Of a DNA stretch of 34,441 nucleotides, positions 1 to 11,087 are shown piece by piece. The stretch spans positions 1-34,441 of the forward strand of contig CABYXR010000009.1 in the NCBI GenBank assembly GCA_902522955.1. Reading direction: 5' to 3'. The translations under genes and the position numbers were made by a program. The notes below the pieces were generated by a model. It was not told the origin of the DNA, ran no database searches, and worked only from the letters and a program-made list of their open reading frames with translations. Numbering within the stretch: the first letter of the stretch is position 1; every line of letters starts with the position of its first letter. This DNA is from an uncultured Pelagibacteraceae bacterium. GTDB lineage: Bacteria; Pseudomonadota; Alphaproteobacteria; Pelagibacterales; Pelagibacteraceae.

Positions 1-370
1 ATTATTTAATAATAAATTAAAAATCGCAAAAGAAAAAGATTGGAAGACAGAGTATTTGGATGCGATAATTTCAATAAAAACTGTGAAGAATGTTCATGAA
101 GCTGTAAAACATATTTTAAAATATGGAACAATGCATACCGATAGTATAATTACTAGTAATTATAAAAATGCTGGAATATTTTTAGATAAAGTTAATAGTT
201 CTATAGCTATGCATAATGTTTCAACGCAATTTGCTGATGGAGGAGAATTTGGTTTCGGAGGTGAAATCGGAATTTCAACAAACAAACTTCCACCGAGAGG
301 ACCTGTGGGTATCAATCAATTAACATCTTATAAATATTTAGTCACAGGAAAAGGTGTAATACGACAGTAA
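1..370 (+). CDS. proA: Glutamate-5-semialdehyde dehydrogenase (gamma-glutamyl phosphate reductase), C-terminal part
   Basis: Second step of proline synthesis: NADPH-dependent reduction of gamma-glutamyl phosphate to glutamate-5-semialdehyde in the cytoplasm. The frame is open from base 2 to the TAA at 368-370, so the gene enters from the left edge and about 122 C-terminal residues are present; a TTG at 56 is internal, not a start. The visible part has the characteristic ProA end: the YLDAIISIKTV segment, the glycine-rich TQFADGGEFGFGGEIGIST stretch, and PRGPVGINQLTSYKYLV near the terminus. The catalytic cysteine region would lie outside the window. nadD starts 6 nt downstream, as in other alphaproteobacterial proA-nadD-rsfS operons. 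Confidence 0.95.
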   Translation, partial: LFNNKLKIAKEKDWKTEYLDAIISIKTVKNVHEAVKHILKYGTMHTDSIITSNYKNAGIFLDKVNSSIAMHNVSTQFADGGEFGFGGEIGISTNKLPPRGPVGINQLTSYKYLVTGKGVIRQ

Positions 371-376
371 ATTATA

Positions 377-907
377 ATGTCATTTAAAAAAAAAGGTATA
401 GGGATTTTTGGAGGCAGTTTTGATCCACCACATAAAGGACATGTAAAAATATCAAAAATAAGCTTGAAAAAATACGGCCTAAAAAAGATTTATTGGGTAA
501 TTACAAAACAAAACCCTTTTAAAAAAAAGCCTTTTTTTTCTTTAGAAAACAGAATCAAGAAATCTAGAAAAATTTTAGGCAAAAATGACAAAATAAAAGT
601 TTTGTATTTAGACAAGAAACTTAATTCTACAAGATCCGTCCATATTATAAATTATTTTATAAAAAAGAAAAATCAAAAGAAATTGTACTTAATTATAGGT
701 TCAGATTGCTTGATAAACTTTCATAAGTGGAAAAGCTGGAAAAAAATTGTTAAATTAACTAATTTAATTGTTTTTTCTAGAAGAGGATATGATAAAAAGA
801 GTAAGAATTCTACTGTGGTAAAATATTTAAACAAAAATAACATTATTTACGTTAATAACGAGTATTTCGATACATCTTCTTCAAAAATAAGAAAAAAAAT
901 TAAATGA
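377..907 (+). CDS. nadD: Nicotinate-nucleotide adenylyltransferase
   Basis: Transfers AMP from ATP to nicotinate mononucleotide to make deamido-NAD, in NAD synthesis. The 176-residue protein opens with the nucleotidyltransferase signature GIFGGSFDPPHKGH (residues 9-22, HxGH type). It has LIIGSDCLINFHKWKSWKKI in the middle (about 104-123) and ends with the family's SSSKIR motif (about 167-172). It is slightly shorter than the usual 190-210 residues because it stops soon after this motif. It is very lysine-rich, in keeping with the AT-rich genome. The start ATG lies 6 nt after the proA stop, and the end overlaps rsfS by ATGA. Confidence 0.94.
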   Translation: MSFKKKGIGIFGGSFDPPHKGHVKISKISLKKYGLKKIYWVITKQNPFKKKPFFSLENRIKKSRKILGKNDKIKVLYLDKKLNSTRSVHIINYFIKKKNQKKLYLIIGSDCLINFHKWKSWKKIVKLTNLIVFSRRGYDKKSKNSTVVKYLNKNNIIYVNNEYFDTSSSKIRKKIK

Positions 908-1251
908 GAATTGCAGATATTAAAAAAAATATTGAGAAAATATTAGATGACAATAAAGCTGTAGATATTAAGTCAATAAACTTAAAAAATAAATCATATA
1001 TAGCTGACTATATGATTATTGCCTCGGGCAATTCGTCAAGACATTTGCAGGCTCTCTCGGAAAACCTCGTTAGCGAATTAAAAAGAATTGGTTTAGGAGA
1101 ATTTCGTATAGAAGGTCGAGAGAGTAATGATTGGAAGTTAGTTGATGCACATGATATAATAGTTCATATTTTTCATCCTGAAAAAAGAGAATTTTATGAC
1201 CTAGAAAAGATGTGGTCTGAGGAAATTCCTAAAGAAAAGGCGGCTATATGA
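904..1251 (+). CDS. rsfS: Ribosomal silencing factor RsfS (RsfA/Iojap family)
   Basis: A 115-residue protein of the DUF143/Iojap family. Family members bind ribosomal protein L14 on the 50S subunit and block joining with 30S, damping translation when nutrients are scarce. Visible family features are ADYMIIASGNSSRH (about 34-47), RIEGRESNDWKLVD (about 68-81) and DIIVHIFHPEKREFYDLEKMW (about 84-104). Translational coupling is likely at both ends: its ATG overlaps the nadD stop (ATGA at 904-907) and its stop overlaps the ctpA start (ATGA at 1248-1251). In many alphaproteobacteria rlmH follows rsfS; here ctpA follows directly. Confidence 0.94.
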   Translation: MRIADIKKNIEKILDDNKAVDIKSINLKNKSYIADYMIIASGNSSRHLQALSENLVSELKRIGLGEFRIEGRESNDWKLVDAHDIIVHIFHPEKREFYDLEKMWSEEIPKEKAAI

Positions 1252-2384
1252 AAAAAATCATTCTTTTTATTTTTATACTATTTAATTCCACTATCACTTT
1301 TGGGAGTTCAAACAATGATCTTTTTGAAAAAATTGACATTTTTGGAGAAGTTCTTGAAAAAATTAAAACTGATTATGTAGATGATGTAAATCAATCTAAA
1401 ATAATAGACTCAGCAATAAATGGTGTTTTACAATCATTGGACCCATACTCAGCATATATGAGTCCAGAAATTTTTAAAGAAATGCAGACTGATACTCGAG
1501 GTGAGTTTGGTGGATTAGGGATTGAAATAGGTATGGAAGCTGGTGTTGTAAAAGTTATTTCTCCCATCGACGATACTCCAGCAGCCTTAGCTGGCATTAA
1601 AGCAGGGGATTACATTGTAAAAATTGGAGGAGAACAAGTTCAAGGAAAAACTCTCATGGAAGCAGTAAAATTAATGAGGGGTCCAGTTGGAACTTCTATT
1701 GAACTCACAATTAGAAGAAAGAATGTAAAAAAACCATTGGAATTTAAGATTGTAAGAAAAATTATTGAAATTAAGTCGGTGAACGCAGAAGTATTGGGTA
1801 AAGATAAAAACCTAGGCTATATAAGATTAAAATCATTTAACGAGAATAGCGATAAACAATTTTTAGATATAGTTAAAAAATATGAAAAGAATTTGAAAAT
1901 TAAAGGATATATTTTAGATCTCAGAAATAATCCTGGGGGACTTTTAAATCAAGCAATAAATATAACTGATTTTTTTTTAGATGATGGGCAAATTGTTTCA
2001 ACAAAAGGAAGAAAAATTTCTGAAACTAGAAAATTTTTTGCAAAGAAAGGCGACGAAATAAAAGGAAAACCAATAATTGTAATGATCAATAATGGTTCAG
2101 CCTCGGCTTCGGAAATTTTTGCAGGGGCTTTAAAGGATCACAAAAGAGCAATTATTTTAGGAGAAAACTCTTATGGGAAAGGATCTGTACAATCAATTAT
2201 TCCATTAAGGAATGGAGGAGGAATGAGACTTACAATCTCGAAGTATTACTTGCCATCTGGTAATTCTATATCTGAAGTTGGTGTTACTCCTGATATAGTT
2301 GTTGAAGAAAATGGAAATGATTTTAAAATTAATTCAGAGAAAGACAATCAACTAAATTACGCCCTTAAATTATTTAATTCCTAA
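1248..2384 (+). CDS. ctpA: Carboxyl-terminal processing protease, S41 family
   Basis: Periplasmic serine protease that trims or degrades proteins from their C termini. Residues 1-19 form a signal peptide (two lysines, then a hydrophobic stretch, with probable cleavage near TFGS). A PDZ domain spans about 85-165 (GGLGIEIGMEAGV, then PAALAGIKAGDYIVKI), followed by the S41 core. The Ser-Lys-Gln catalytic set fits S286 (GSASASEIF), K311 and Q315 (YGKGSVQ); the 25-residue Ser-Lys spacing agrees with E. coli Prc. Length 378 is typical or slightly short for alphaproteobacterial CtpA. rppH starts 4 nt downstream. The natural substrates cannot be told from sequence. Confidence 0.93.
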   Translation: MKKIILFIFILFNSTITFGSSNNDLFEKIDIFGEVLEKIKTDYVDDVNQSKIIDSAINGVLQSLDPYSAYMSPEIFKEMQTDTRGEFGGLGIEIGMEAGVVKVISPIDDTPAALAGIKAGDYIVKIGGEQVQGKTLMEAVKLMRGPVGTSIELTIRRKNVKKPLEFKIVRKIIEIKSVNAEVLGKDKNLGYIRLKSFNENSDKQFLDIVKKYEKNLKIKGYILDLRNNPGGLLNQAINITDFFLDDGQIVSTKGRKISETRKFFAKKGDEIKGKPIIVMINNGSASASEIFAGALKDHKRAIILGENSYGKGSVQSIIPLRNGGGMRLTISKYYLPSGNSISEVGVTPDIVVEENGNDFKINSEKDNQLNYALKLFNS

Positions 2385-2388
2385 GATA

Positions 2389-2868
2389 ATGGTAAAAAAA
2401 AATCTTCCTCTTAGAGTTGGTGTAGGCGTAATTATTTTAAATCATAACAATAAAATATTTGTTGGGAAAAGAAGAGATAATCCCATAGATAAGTGGCAAA
2501 TGCCGCAAGGAGGAGTAAATAAAAATGAAAATTTTTTATCAGCAATGAAAAGAGAACTTAAGGAAGAAACTAGCATTAAATCAATCGAAGTACTTAAAAT
2601 ACTGGAAAATTTTTACGTTTATGAATTACCTAAAGAGCTTTTAGGAATAATATGGAAGGGAAAATTTAGAGGACAAAAACAAAAATGGTTTATTGTAAGA
2701 TTTAAAGGGGAGGAAAGTGAAATCAACTTAAAAACTAAACATCCAGAGTTTATTGAATGGAAATGGATAGAAATGGAAGATTTACCAAAAGTTATTGTTG
2801 ATTTTAAAAAAAAAGTTTATGAAAATTTATTAATTGAATTAAAAAAATACTTTAATTCACACTTTTGA
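2389..2868 (+). CDS. rppH: RNA pyrophosphohydrolase (Nudix hydrolase)
   Basis: Removes pyrophosphate from the 5' triphosphate end of mRNA and so triggers decay. The Nudix box is clear: G41, E47, then REL-KEE at 55-60, with S62 in place of the last glycine of the consensus. The RppH-specific opening (LPLRVGVGVIILN) and KWQMPQGG (35-42) are present, as is EFIEWKWIEMEDLP near the end. At 159 residues it is of normal length. It ends the plus-strand operon and its last 17 bases overlap the end of atpC on the other strand, so no terminator can sit between the two convergent operons. Confidence 0.93.
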   Translation: MVKKNLPLRVGVGVIILNHNNKIFVGKRRDNPIDKWQMPQGGVNKNENFLSAMKRELKEETSIKSIEVLKILENFYVYELPKELLGIIWKGKFRGQKQKWFIVRFKGEESEINLKTKHPEFIEWKWIEMEDLPKVIVDFKKKVYENLLIELKKYFNSHF

Positions 2869-3240
2869 GCACATCGATTTTATGGGATAATAAATACTTT
2901 TCTTTGTCGTTGATGTCCTTTTGATCAATTTTTTCCTGGGACTTTTTAATTAAATCATTTAAATCATCTTTGCTTAGATTAGAAAGATTTTTAGCTGTTG
3001 ACGTTAATATCAACAAGTTATTTTTCGAAAACTCTACTGTACCTTCCTCTACAAAAAATTTTATTTCCTGATTATTTTTTTTTACAGTTATAATCCCAGG
3101 TCTTAGAAAAGTAATCAATGATACATGATCTTTTAATATTCCCATTTCACCTTCAAATGATGGCAAAATAACTTCTTCTGTTTCTGATTTTAAAACTGAT
3201 TGATTTGGGCTTATAATCTCTACTGCAAAATTTCCTGACA

Positions 3241-3241
<1 letters not shown>
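2852..3241 (-). CDS. atpC: ATP synthase F1 subunit epsilon
   Basis: Central-stalk subunit of F1 that couples rotation and can inhibit ATP hydrolysis. The 129-residue protein has the N-terminal beta-sandwich signature (VEIISPNQSVLKSETEEVILPSFEGEMGILKDHVSLIT, about residues 7-44, read in parts). A short helical C-terminal part follows (NDLIKKSQEKIDQKDINDKE). The ATG overlaps the atpD stop by one base (TAATG). It is the last gene of the long minus-strand run and converges on rppH with a 17-bp overlap. Confidence 0.95.
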
Positions 3242-5542
<2,301 letters not shown>

Positions 5543-5543
<1 letters not shown>

Positions 5544-7072
5544 TATTTTTTTTCTTTTTTATATTCATCGATAATTTGAGAAAGGAGTTTTTCAGTATTT
5601 TCCTCTAGTTTCCCAGATGACTCGATAGAATCAATTATTTCAGGTTTTTCTGATTTAATCTTTTCAATAATATCTTTTTCAAATTTTTTAATTTTATTTA
5701 GTTCAACATCATCAAGATAGCCTTTTACTCCTGTAAATACTGAAATTACCTGTTCGGCTACGGTCATAGGAGAATATTGATCTTGTTTTAAAAGTTCTGT
5801 TAATTTTGCTCCTCGATTTAGTAATTGTTGTGTTGAAGCATCTAAATCTGATCCGAACTGGGCAAAGGCAGCCATTTCTCTGTACTGAGCTAATTCTAAT
5901 TTTATAGACCCAGCTACTTTTTTCATCGCTTTGGTTTGTGCTGCAGAACCCACTCTAGACACAGAGAGTCCTACGTTTACTGCTGGTCGAATTCCTTGAT
6001 TAAATAACTCAGTTTCTAAAAATATTTGTCCATCGGTGATTGAAATTACATTTGTTGGTATATATGCGGAAACATCTCCAGCTTGAGTTTCAATTATAGG
6101 TAAGGCAGTTAATGAACCCCCACCACTTTTATCATTTAATTTTGATGCACGTTCAAGTAATCTACTGTGTAAATAAAAAACATCTCCTGGATATGCTTCT
6201 CTTCCTGGTGGTCTTCTTAATAATAAAGACATTTGTCTATATGCAACTGCTTGTTTTGATAAATCATCATAAACAATTAAAGCATGCATTCCGTTATCTC
6301 TAAAATATTCTCCAATAGTACAGCCTGTATAAGGTGCTAAAAATTGTAATGGAGCTGAATCTGATGCTGTTGCAGCTACTATAGTTGTATAATTAAGGGC
6401 ACCAGCTTCCTCTAAAGTTTTTGTTATTTGAGCTACGGTAGAACGCTTTTGACCAATTGCGACGTATACACAATACAATTTTTTTTTCTCGTCTGAAGAC
6501 TCATTAATTTTTTTTTGATTTATAATTGCGTCTATTGCAACCGCAGTTTTTCCAGTCTGTCTATCGCCAATAATTAATTCACGTTGTCCTCTTCCAATTG
6601 GTATAAGAGAGTCTATCGATTTTAAACCTGTTTGCATTGGCTCATTAACGGATTGTCTTGGAATTATACCTGGAGCTTTTACTTCAACTCGTTTTCTATT
6701 TTTAACAGCAAGTCCTCCCTTTCCATCTATCGGATTTCCCAATCCGTCAACCACTCTACCTAAAAGTTCTTTTCCGACTGGGACATCTACAATTGCATTT
6801 GTTCTTTTAATGGTGTCACCTTCTTTTATTTTTCTATCATCACCAAAAATAACTACGCCTACATTGTCGTTTTCTAAATTTAAAGCCATGCCTTTTGATC
6901 CATCTTCAAACTCAACCATTTCACCTGCTTGAACGTTATCTAGACCGAATACTCTTGCAATACCATCGCCTACGGATAGGACTTTTCCTATTTCTGAAAC
7001 TTCTGCTTTTTCACCAAAATTTTTAATTTGATCTTTTAATAACTTTGTAACTTCTGAGGGGTTTATTGTCAT
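5543..7072 (-). CDS. atpA: ATP synthase F1 subunit alpha
   Basis: Non-catalytic nucleotide-binding subunit that alternates with beta in F1. Length 509 is standard. The P-loop GDRQTGKT lies at 169-176. The C-terminal half carries [12 protein letters not shown] with the arginine that reaches into the beta active site. The N-terminal part (about residues 8-20) binds the delta subunit. One nucleotide separates it from atpH upstream and atpG overlaps its stop by one base, so translation is likely coupled. The last 40 residues are lysine- and glutamate-rich. Confidence 0.98.
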
Positions 7073-7073
7073 T

Positions 7074-7631
7074 TTAATCTTCCAACATTTCTTGTTCGAA
7101 CTTTTTTAATTTGTTTTTTATAGAAGTATCAATCATAAAGCTTCCTACTTGCAATTTTAACCCACCAATAAGTTCTTTGTCTACTTTATAGTCAAATATT
7201 ATTTTTGATCCCATAGATTGAGATAAATCTCTATTTATTTCATTAAGCTCAATTTGAGATAGTTCTTTTGATGAAATTAAGGATGCTTTTACTTCTCCTC
7301 TTTTCTTTGAACATAATTTTAAAAAACTTTCAGATATTTTTTTCACAAAAAAAATTCTTTTTTTTTCAATTAGCAGCAAAAAGAAATTTTTTAAATCTTT
7401 TGAAAACCCTAACTTCTCCACTAGAAGCTCAACAAAATCACGTTGCGTATTTTTACTTTGAGTAGGATTTTGAATAAAATTTTTGATTTCAGGGCTTGAA
7501 TTGAAAAGAGATTGAAAATTTCTTATACCATTTTCTACATTATCCAAATCACTTGACTCATTAGCCACCTCAAATAAAGCACGAGAATACCTTTCAGATG
7601 TTTCGGATGAGAAAGATTTATTTGTACTCAT
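7074..7631 (-). CDS. atpH: ATP synthase F1 subunit delta
   Basis: Peripheral-stalk subunit that ties F1 to the b subunits. The 185-residue protein shows the OSCP/delta signature: [19 protein letters not shown] (about 12-30) at the N terminus and the C-terminal strand region with [20 protein letters not shown] (about 156-175). First gene of the F1 cluster; F0 genes (atpB, E, F) are not in the window, as expected for alphaproteobacteria. It follows the largest gap of the minus-strand run (78 nt), which contains two inverted repeats and a possible -10 box, so the F1 operon may have its own promoter. Confidence 0.95.
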   Translation of the reverse strand: MSTNKSFSSETSERYSRALFEVANESSDLDNVENGIRNFQSLFNSSPEIKNFIQNPTQSKNTQRDFVELLVEKLGFSKDLKNFFLLLIEKKRIFFVKKISESFLKLCSKKRGEVKASLISSKELSQIELNEINRDLSQSMGSKIIFDYKVDKELIGGLKLQVGSFMIDTSIKNKLKKFEQEMLED

Positions 7632-7669
7632 TTTTGTCTGATTTTATCCTGAAATAATGATGAGGTCGT

Positions 7670-7675
7670 ATCATA
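7670..7675 (-). promoter_or_regulatory. Possible -10 element for the atpHAGDC operon
   Basis: TATGAT on the minus strand, 38 nt before the atpH ATG, matches five of six bases of the sigma-70 -10 consensus. No well-spaced -35 box is present: TTGGTA lies 20 nt upstream and TTGATC 12 nt. The 16-bp palindrome sits directly upstream. In so AT-rich a genome such a hexamer is weak evidence. Confidence 0.3.
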
Positions 7676-7681
7676 TGCGTA

Positions 7682-7697
7682 TAACTTGATCAAGTTA
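7682..7697. promoter_or_regulatory. 16-bp perfect palindrome upstream of atpH, possible operator
   Basis: TAACTTGATCAAGTTA is perfectly self-complementary with no spacer, so it would favour a dimeric DNA-binding protein rather than an RNA hairpin. It lies in the 78-nt priA-atpH gap, 51 nt before the atpH start and just upstream of a -10-like TATGAT. I do not recognise it as a known alphaproteobacterial operator; it is not the FNR arrangement (TTGAT-N4-ATCAA). Function is inferred from position only. Confidence 0.4.
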
Positions 7698-7698
7698 C

Positions 7699-7722
7699 CA
7701 ATTTTGAACTTATGCAAAATTG
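7699..7722 (-). repeat. Inverted repeat across the priA stop codon
   Basis: CAATTTTG and CAAAATTG form 8-bp perfect arms around an 8-nt loop that contains the priA stop codon. In RNA it would make a hairpin at the end of the priA message. There is no run of U after it, so it is a poor intrinsic terminator; it could be a 3' end stabiliser or chance. Confidence 0.35.
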
Positions 7723-9653
7723 ATAGGATCTACATCAACCGTAAGTTTAATTTTTGGTGAGATTTTAAGCGCATTTAGTATTTTTGTTATTTTTTTTTGT
7801 AAGAAAATTTGATTATCAAACTTAATTAGTAATCTTGAACGGAAATTTTTTTTAATTTTTAATAAAGGAGAGTCAACTGGTCCTAAAATTTCAAGTTTAT
7901 TAATTTGCTCTAATTTTATTTTTATTTCTTTGGCGCCCTGTAAGCTAAGACCTCTATATTTGGATGATATAATAATAGCAACTAATCTTTTAAATGGAGG
8001 TAATTTATTTTTTTCTCTTAATAAAAGTTCATTTTGTAAAAGTTCCTCTGATTTATTTTTAATCAATTCATTTAGAGTGGAGTTATAGGGTGTTAATGTT
8101 TGATAAATTATTAAAGACTTGGAACTAAATCTTCCAGCTCGTCCACTCAATTGATGGTATAATTGAATATTTTTTTCTGTCGTCCTCAAATCATATCCTC
8201 TGCCAGTAAAATCAGCGTCTATAACTACTATACAGTTTAGTTTTGGGAAGTTAAAACCTTTTGAAATCATTTGAGTTCCTACTAAAATGTCAACTTTTTT
8301 ATCATTTATTTTTTTAAATAAATTTTTTATATCTTCTTTTTTTTTTAAATAATCGCTTGAAAATATATTAATTTTTTTATTTGGAAATACTTCAGTAATT
8401 TCCTCAAATATTTTTTCAACACCAGGTCCATACATCACAAAATCACAATCACCTTCTTTTTGACATTTTTTTTTAATTTTTTTTTCAAAAGAGCAATGAT
8501 GACATATCGCTCTATCTTTAATTTTATGGAAAGTAAGATATAAAGAACAATTAGAACAAGTATGTTTAAAACCACATTTCTTACAGATTAAATAAGGGGC
8601 AAAACCTCTTCTATTTAGAAAAAAAAGTACCTGATCTCCTCTATCTAAATATTCTTTTACTGTGTCTATTGTTTCTTTAGCTATAAACTTATTTTTGATT
8701 TTATTTAAATTTAAATTAATTATCTTTGCTTTAGGCAAAGGATAATTATCAAATCTTTTAAAAATTTTTATATGCCTATATCTTTTATTTATAATATTAT
8801 TGTATGTTTCTATTGATGGAACCGATGTTACTAGATGTATGGGAACTCCCTCAAAATTTGCTCTAGAAATTGCCATATCTCTTGCATTATAAATAACTCC
8901 CTCATCTTGTTTATAAGAAACGTCATGTTCTTCGTCCACAACTATAATTCCTAATTTTTTAAAAGGTAAAAGCAGTGCAGATCTAGCTCCAACTAATATT
9001 TTTATTTTATTACTAATAATTCCTTTCCAAATTAATCTTTTTTGTTTAGGTGTTATTTTAGAATGCCAAATTGCTGGCTCATAGCCAAAAAAATCTTCAA
9101 ACCTTGATTTAAAATCATTAGTCAAAAATATTTCAGGTAATAATACTAAAGCTTGTTTATTTTTTTCAATAATTTTTTTTATCCGTTCAAAATATACTAA
9201 AGTTTTTCCAGAACCAGTTGTGCCTTGTAAAACTGATACATCAAATTTGTTATTAACTTTTTCAAGGTATTTAAGAGCTAGAGACTGTTCATTATTTAAA
9301 ATGAAATTTTTTGACTCTGTTTTTTTTACAACATTTAAATGATCTTTAATTCTTATAAATTTATTAGAGTTTCCTATTGCCATCTTCAAAACTAGGCCAA
9401 TTGGCACCATATTATATGATGAAAACCATTCGATAAAATCAATTAATTTTTTATCAATAAAATATTCAGTTTTTTTACCAATATCTTTAATATTTATGTT
9501 TTGTGGCTCAGTATAATTGTTCTTCCAAATTACACCTATTTCATTTTTGGAGCCAAATGGAACTTCTACTAAATTTCCAATTTTACTTTGTATTTTAGAA
9601 TTATAAGTAAAAGGAAAATTAAAAACCTTTGGCAACAAAACTTGTGCTTTCAT
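7710..9653 (-). CDS. priA: Primosomal protein N' (replication restart helicase)
   Basis: 3'-5' DNA helicase that reloads the replisome at stalled forks. The 647-residue protein has an N-terminal DNA-binding part (1-110), then superfamily-2 helicase motifs: GTTGSGKT at 144-151, DEEH at 240-243, LFFLNRRGFAPYLICKKCG, and VGTQMISKGFNFPKLN, with QLSGRAGR as motif VI. Between them is the PriA zinc region with eight cysteines (CKKCG, CSNC, CHHC, CQKEGDC). It is shorter than E. coli PriA (732), mostly by shorter loops. Motif III reads SVPSIET where SATPSLES is usual. It is a foreign function inside a TCA/ATP synthase run; its start lies in a 15-bp palindrome. Confidence 0.94.
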   Translation of the reverse strand: MKAQVLLPKVFNFPFTYNSKIQSKIGNLVEVPFGSKNEIGVIWKNNYTEPQNINIKDIGKKTEYFIDKKLIDFIEWFSSYNMVPIGLVLKMAIGNSNKFIRIKDHLNVVKKTESKNFILNNEQSLALKYLEKVNNKFDVSVLQGTTGSGKTLVYFERIKKIIEKNKQALVLLPEIFLTNDFKSRFEDFFGYEPAIWHSKITPKQKRLIWKGIISNKIKILVGARSALLLPFKKLGIIVVDEEHDVSYKQDEGVIYNARDMAISRANFEGVPIHLVTSVPSIETYNNIINKRYRHIKIFKRFDNYPLPKAKIINLNLNKIKNKFIAKETIDTVKEYLDRGDQVLFFLNRRGFAPYLICKKCGFKHTCSNCSLYLTFHKIKDRAICHHCSFEKKIKKKCQKEGDCDFVMYGPGVEKIFEEITEVFPNKKINIFSSDYLKKKEDIKNLFKKINDKKVDILVGTQMISKGFNFPKLNCIVVIDADFTGRGYDLRTTEKNIQLYHQLSGRAGRFSSKSLIIYQTLTPYNSTLNELIKNKSEELLQNELLLREKNKLPPFKRLVAIIISSKYRGLSLQGAKEIKIKLEQINKLEILGPVDSPLLKIKKNFRSRLLIKFDNQIFLQKKITKILNALKISPKIKLTVDVDPINFA

Positions 9654-9666
9654 ACAATAATTGTAT
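9652..9666. repeat. 15-bp palindrome over the priA start codon
   Basis: ATACAATAATTGTAT has 7-bp perfect arms around one central base and covers the first two bases of the priA ATG, filling half of the 28-nt lpd-priA gap. It could be an operator or a weak RNA hairpin masking the start, but it is AT-rich and may be chance. Confidence 0.3.
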
Positions 9667-9681
9667 TAGAATTATTTTTAA

Positions 9682-11085
9682 TTAAAAATGAATTGGTCTT
9701 TTATCAACAGCTAATGCAGCTTCTTTTATTGCCTCAGTATGGGTTGGATGAGCATGGCAAGTTCTAGCTATATCTTCAGCACTTGCACCGAATTCCATCG
9801 CTAATGCCATCTCCGCGATCATATCTCCGCAATGTGGGCCAATGATATGCACACCTAAAACTTTATCAGATTTACTATCTGCTAAAATTTTTACAAACCC
9901 CTCTGTTTCATTATTAACTTTTGCTCTAGAGTTCGCTAAAAATGGAAATTTTCCAACTTTATAGTTTTTATTTTCACTTTTAAGTTGTTCTTCAGTTTTA
10001 CCAACTGTAGCTACTTCTGGTGAAGTATAAATTACTCCTGGAATAATATCATAATTTACATGCCCTGCTTGACCAGCTAAAATTTCTGCAACTGCTATAC
10101 CTTCTTCCTCAGCTTTGTGTGCTAACATAGGCCCTTTTATTACGTCTCCGATAGCGTAAATGTTTTGAACTGATGTTTGTAACTTTTCGTTAACTTCAAT
10201 TCTACCTTTGTTATCTTTTTTTATACCTAATTTTGTTAAATTAAGTCCCTCTGTATAAGGTTTTCGTCCAACAGAAACTAGAACTTTATCAACTTCAATA
10301 ATCTCATCTTTTGAATTTTTAATATCTGTATAATCTATTGAAACTTTTGTACCAACATTCTTTAATGAATTTACTTTTGATCCTAACTTAAATTTAATGC
10401 CTTGCTTAGTCAAAATTTTTTTAAATTCATTAGAGACTTCTCTATCCATCCCTGGAGTTATATAATCAAGATACTCGATAACTGTTACATCAGAGCCTAA
10501 TCTTGACCATACAGAACCCATTTCTAAACCAATATAACCTCCACCGATTACAGCTAGTTTTTTCGGTACTTTATTTAGTGACAAAGCACCAGTTGAGGAA
10601 ATTATATTTTTTTCATCAATTTTAATTCCTGGTATAGAGGCTACTTCTGAACCAGTAGCTATAACTATATTTTTAGTATTATAACTAGTTTTTTTATTAT
10701 TATCATAAACAACTACATCATTTTTTGAAAGTAATACACCTTTGCCTTTTATATAAGTGACTTTATTTTTTTTAAATAAAAATTCTACACCTTTGGTAAG
10801 GACCTGGACTGATTTGTTTTTATTAGACATCATCTTTTCAATATTAAGTTTAATACCCTCAATCTCTATACCTTGATGATTAAAGTCTTTTTTGGCTTTG
10901 TGAAAATTTTCTGATAAATTAAGTAAACTTTTTGAAGGAATACATCCTACATTCAAGCAAGTTCCACCTAAAGCTCCTCTGGACTCTACGCAAGCTGTCT
11001 TCAAGCCAAGCTGTGCAGATCTTATTGCGCAAACGTAACCTCCGGGGCCTCCACCAATTATAATTACATCAAAATTATTTTCCAT
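9682..11085 (-). CDS. lpd: Dihydrolipoyl dehydrogenase (E3)
   Basis: FAD enzyme that reoxidises dihydrolipoyl groups of 2-oxoacid dehydrogenase complexes and passes electrons to NAD. Visible are the FAD fold GGGPGG (11-16), the redox disulfide C43-LNVG-C48, a second Rossmann motif IGGGYIGLEMGSVW (about 180-193), the FAD-contacting YAIGDV, and the catalytic pair H446/E451 in HAHPTHTE. Length 467 is standard. It lies 2 nt after sucB, so it most likely serves the 2-oxoglutarate dehydrogenase complex, though E3 can be shared with pyruvate dehydrogenase and the glycine cleavage system. Confidence 0.97.
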   Translation of the reverse strand: MENNFDVIIIGGGPGGYVCAIRSAQLGLKTACVESRGALGGTCLNVGCIPSKSLLNLSENFHKAKKDFNHQGIEIEGIKLNIEKMMSNKNKSVQVLTKGVEFLFKKNKVTYIKGKGVLLSKNDVVVYDNNKKTSYNTKNIVIATGSEVASIPGIKIDEKNIISSTGALSLNKVPKKLAVIGGGYIGLEMGSVWSRLGSDVTVIEYLDYITPGMDREVSNEFKKILTKQGIKFKLGSKVNSLKNVGTKVSIDYTDIKNSKDEIIEVDKVLVSVGRKPYTEGLNLTKLGIKKDNKGRIEVNEKLQTSVQNIYAIGDVIKGPMLAHKAEEEGIAVAEILAGQAGHVNYDIIPGVIYTSPEVATVGKTEEQLKSENKNYKVGKFPFLANSRAKVNNETEGFVKILADSKSDKVLGVHIIGPHCGDMIAEMALAMEFGASAEDIARTCHAHPTHTEAIKEAALAVDKRPIHF

Positions 11086-11087
11086 TA

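Noticed and set aside
7699-7722. Intrinsic terminator after priA
   Set aside because: The hairpin is AT-rich with an 8-nt loop and is not followed by a U run; kept only as an inverted repeat.
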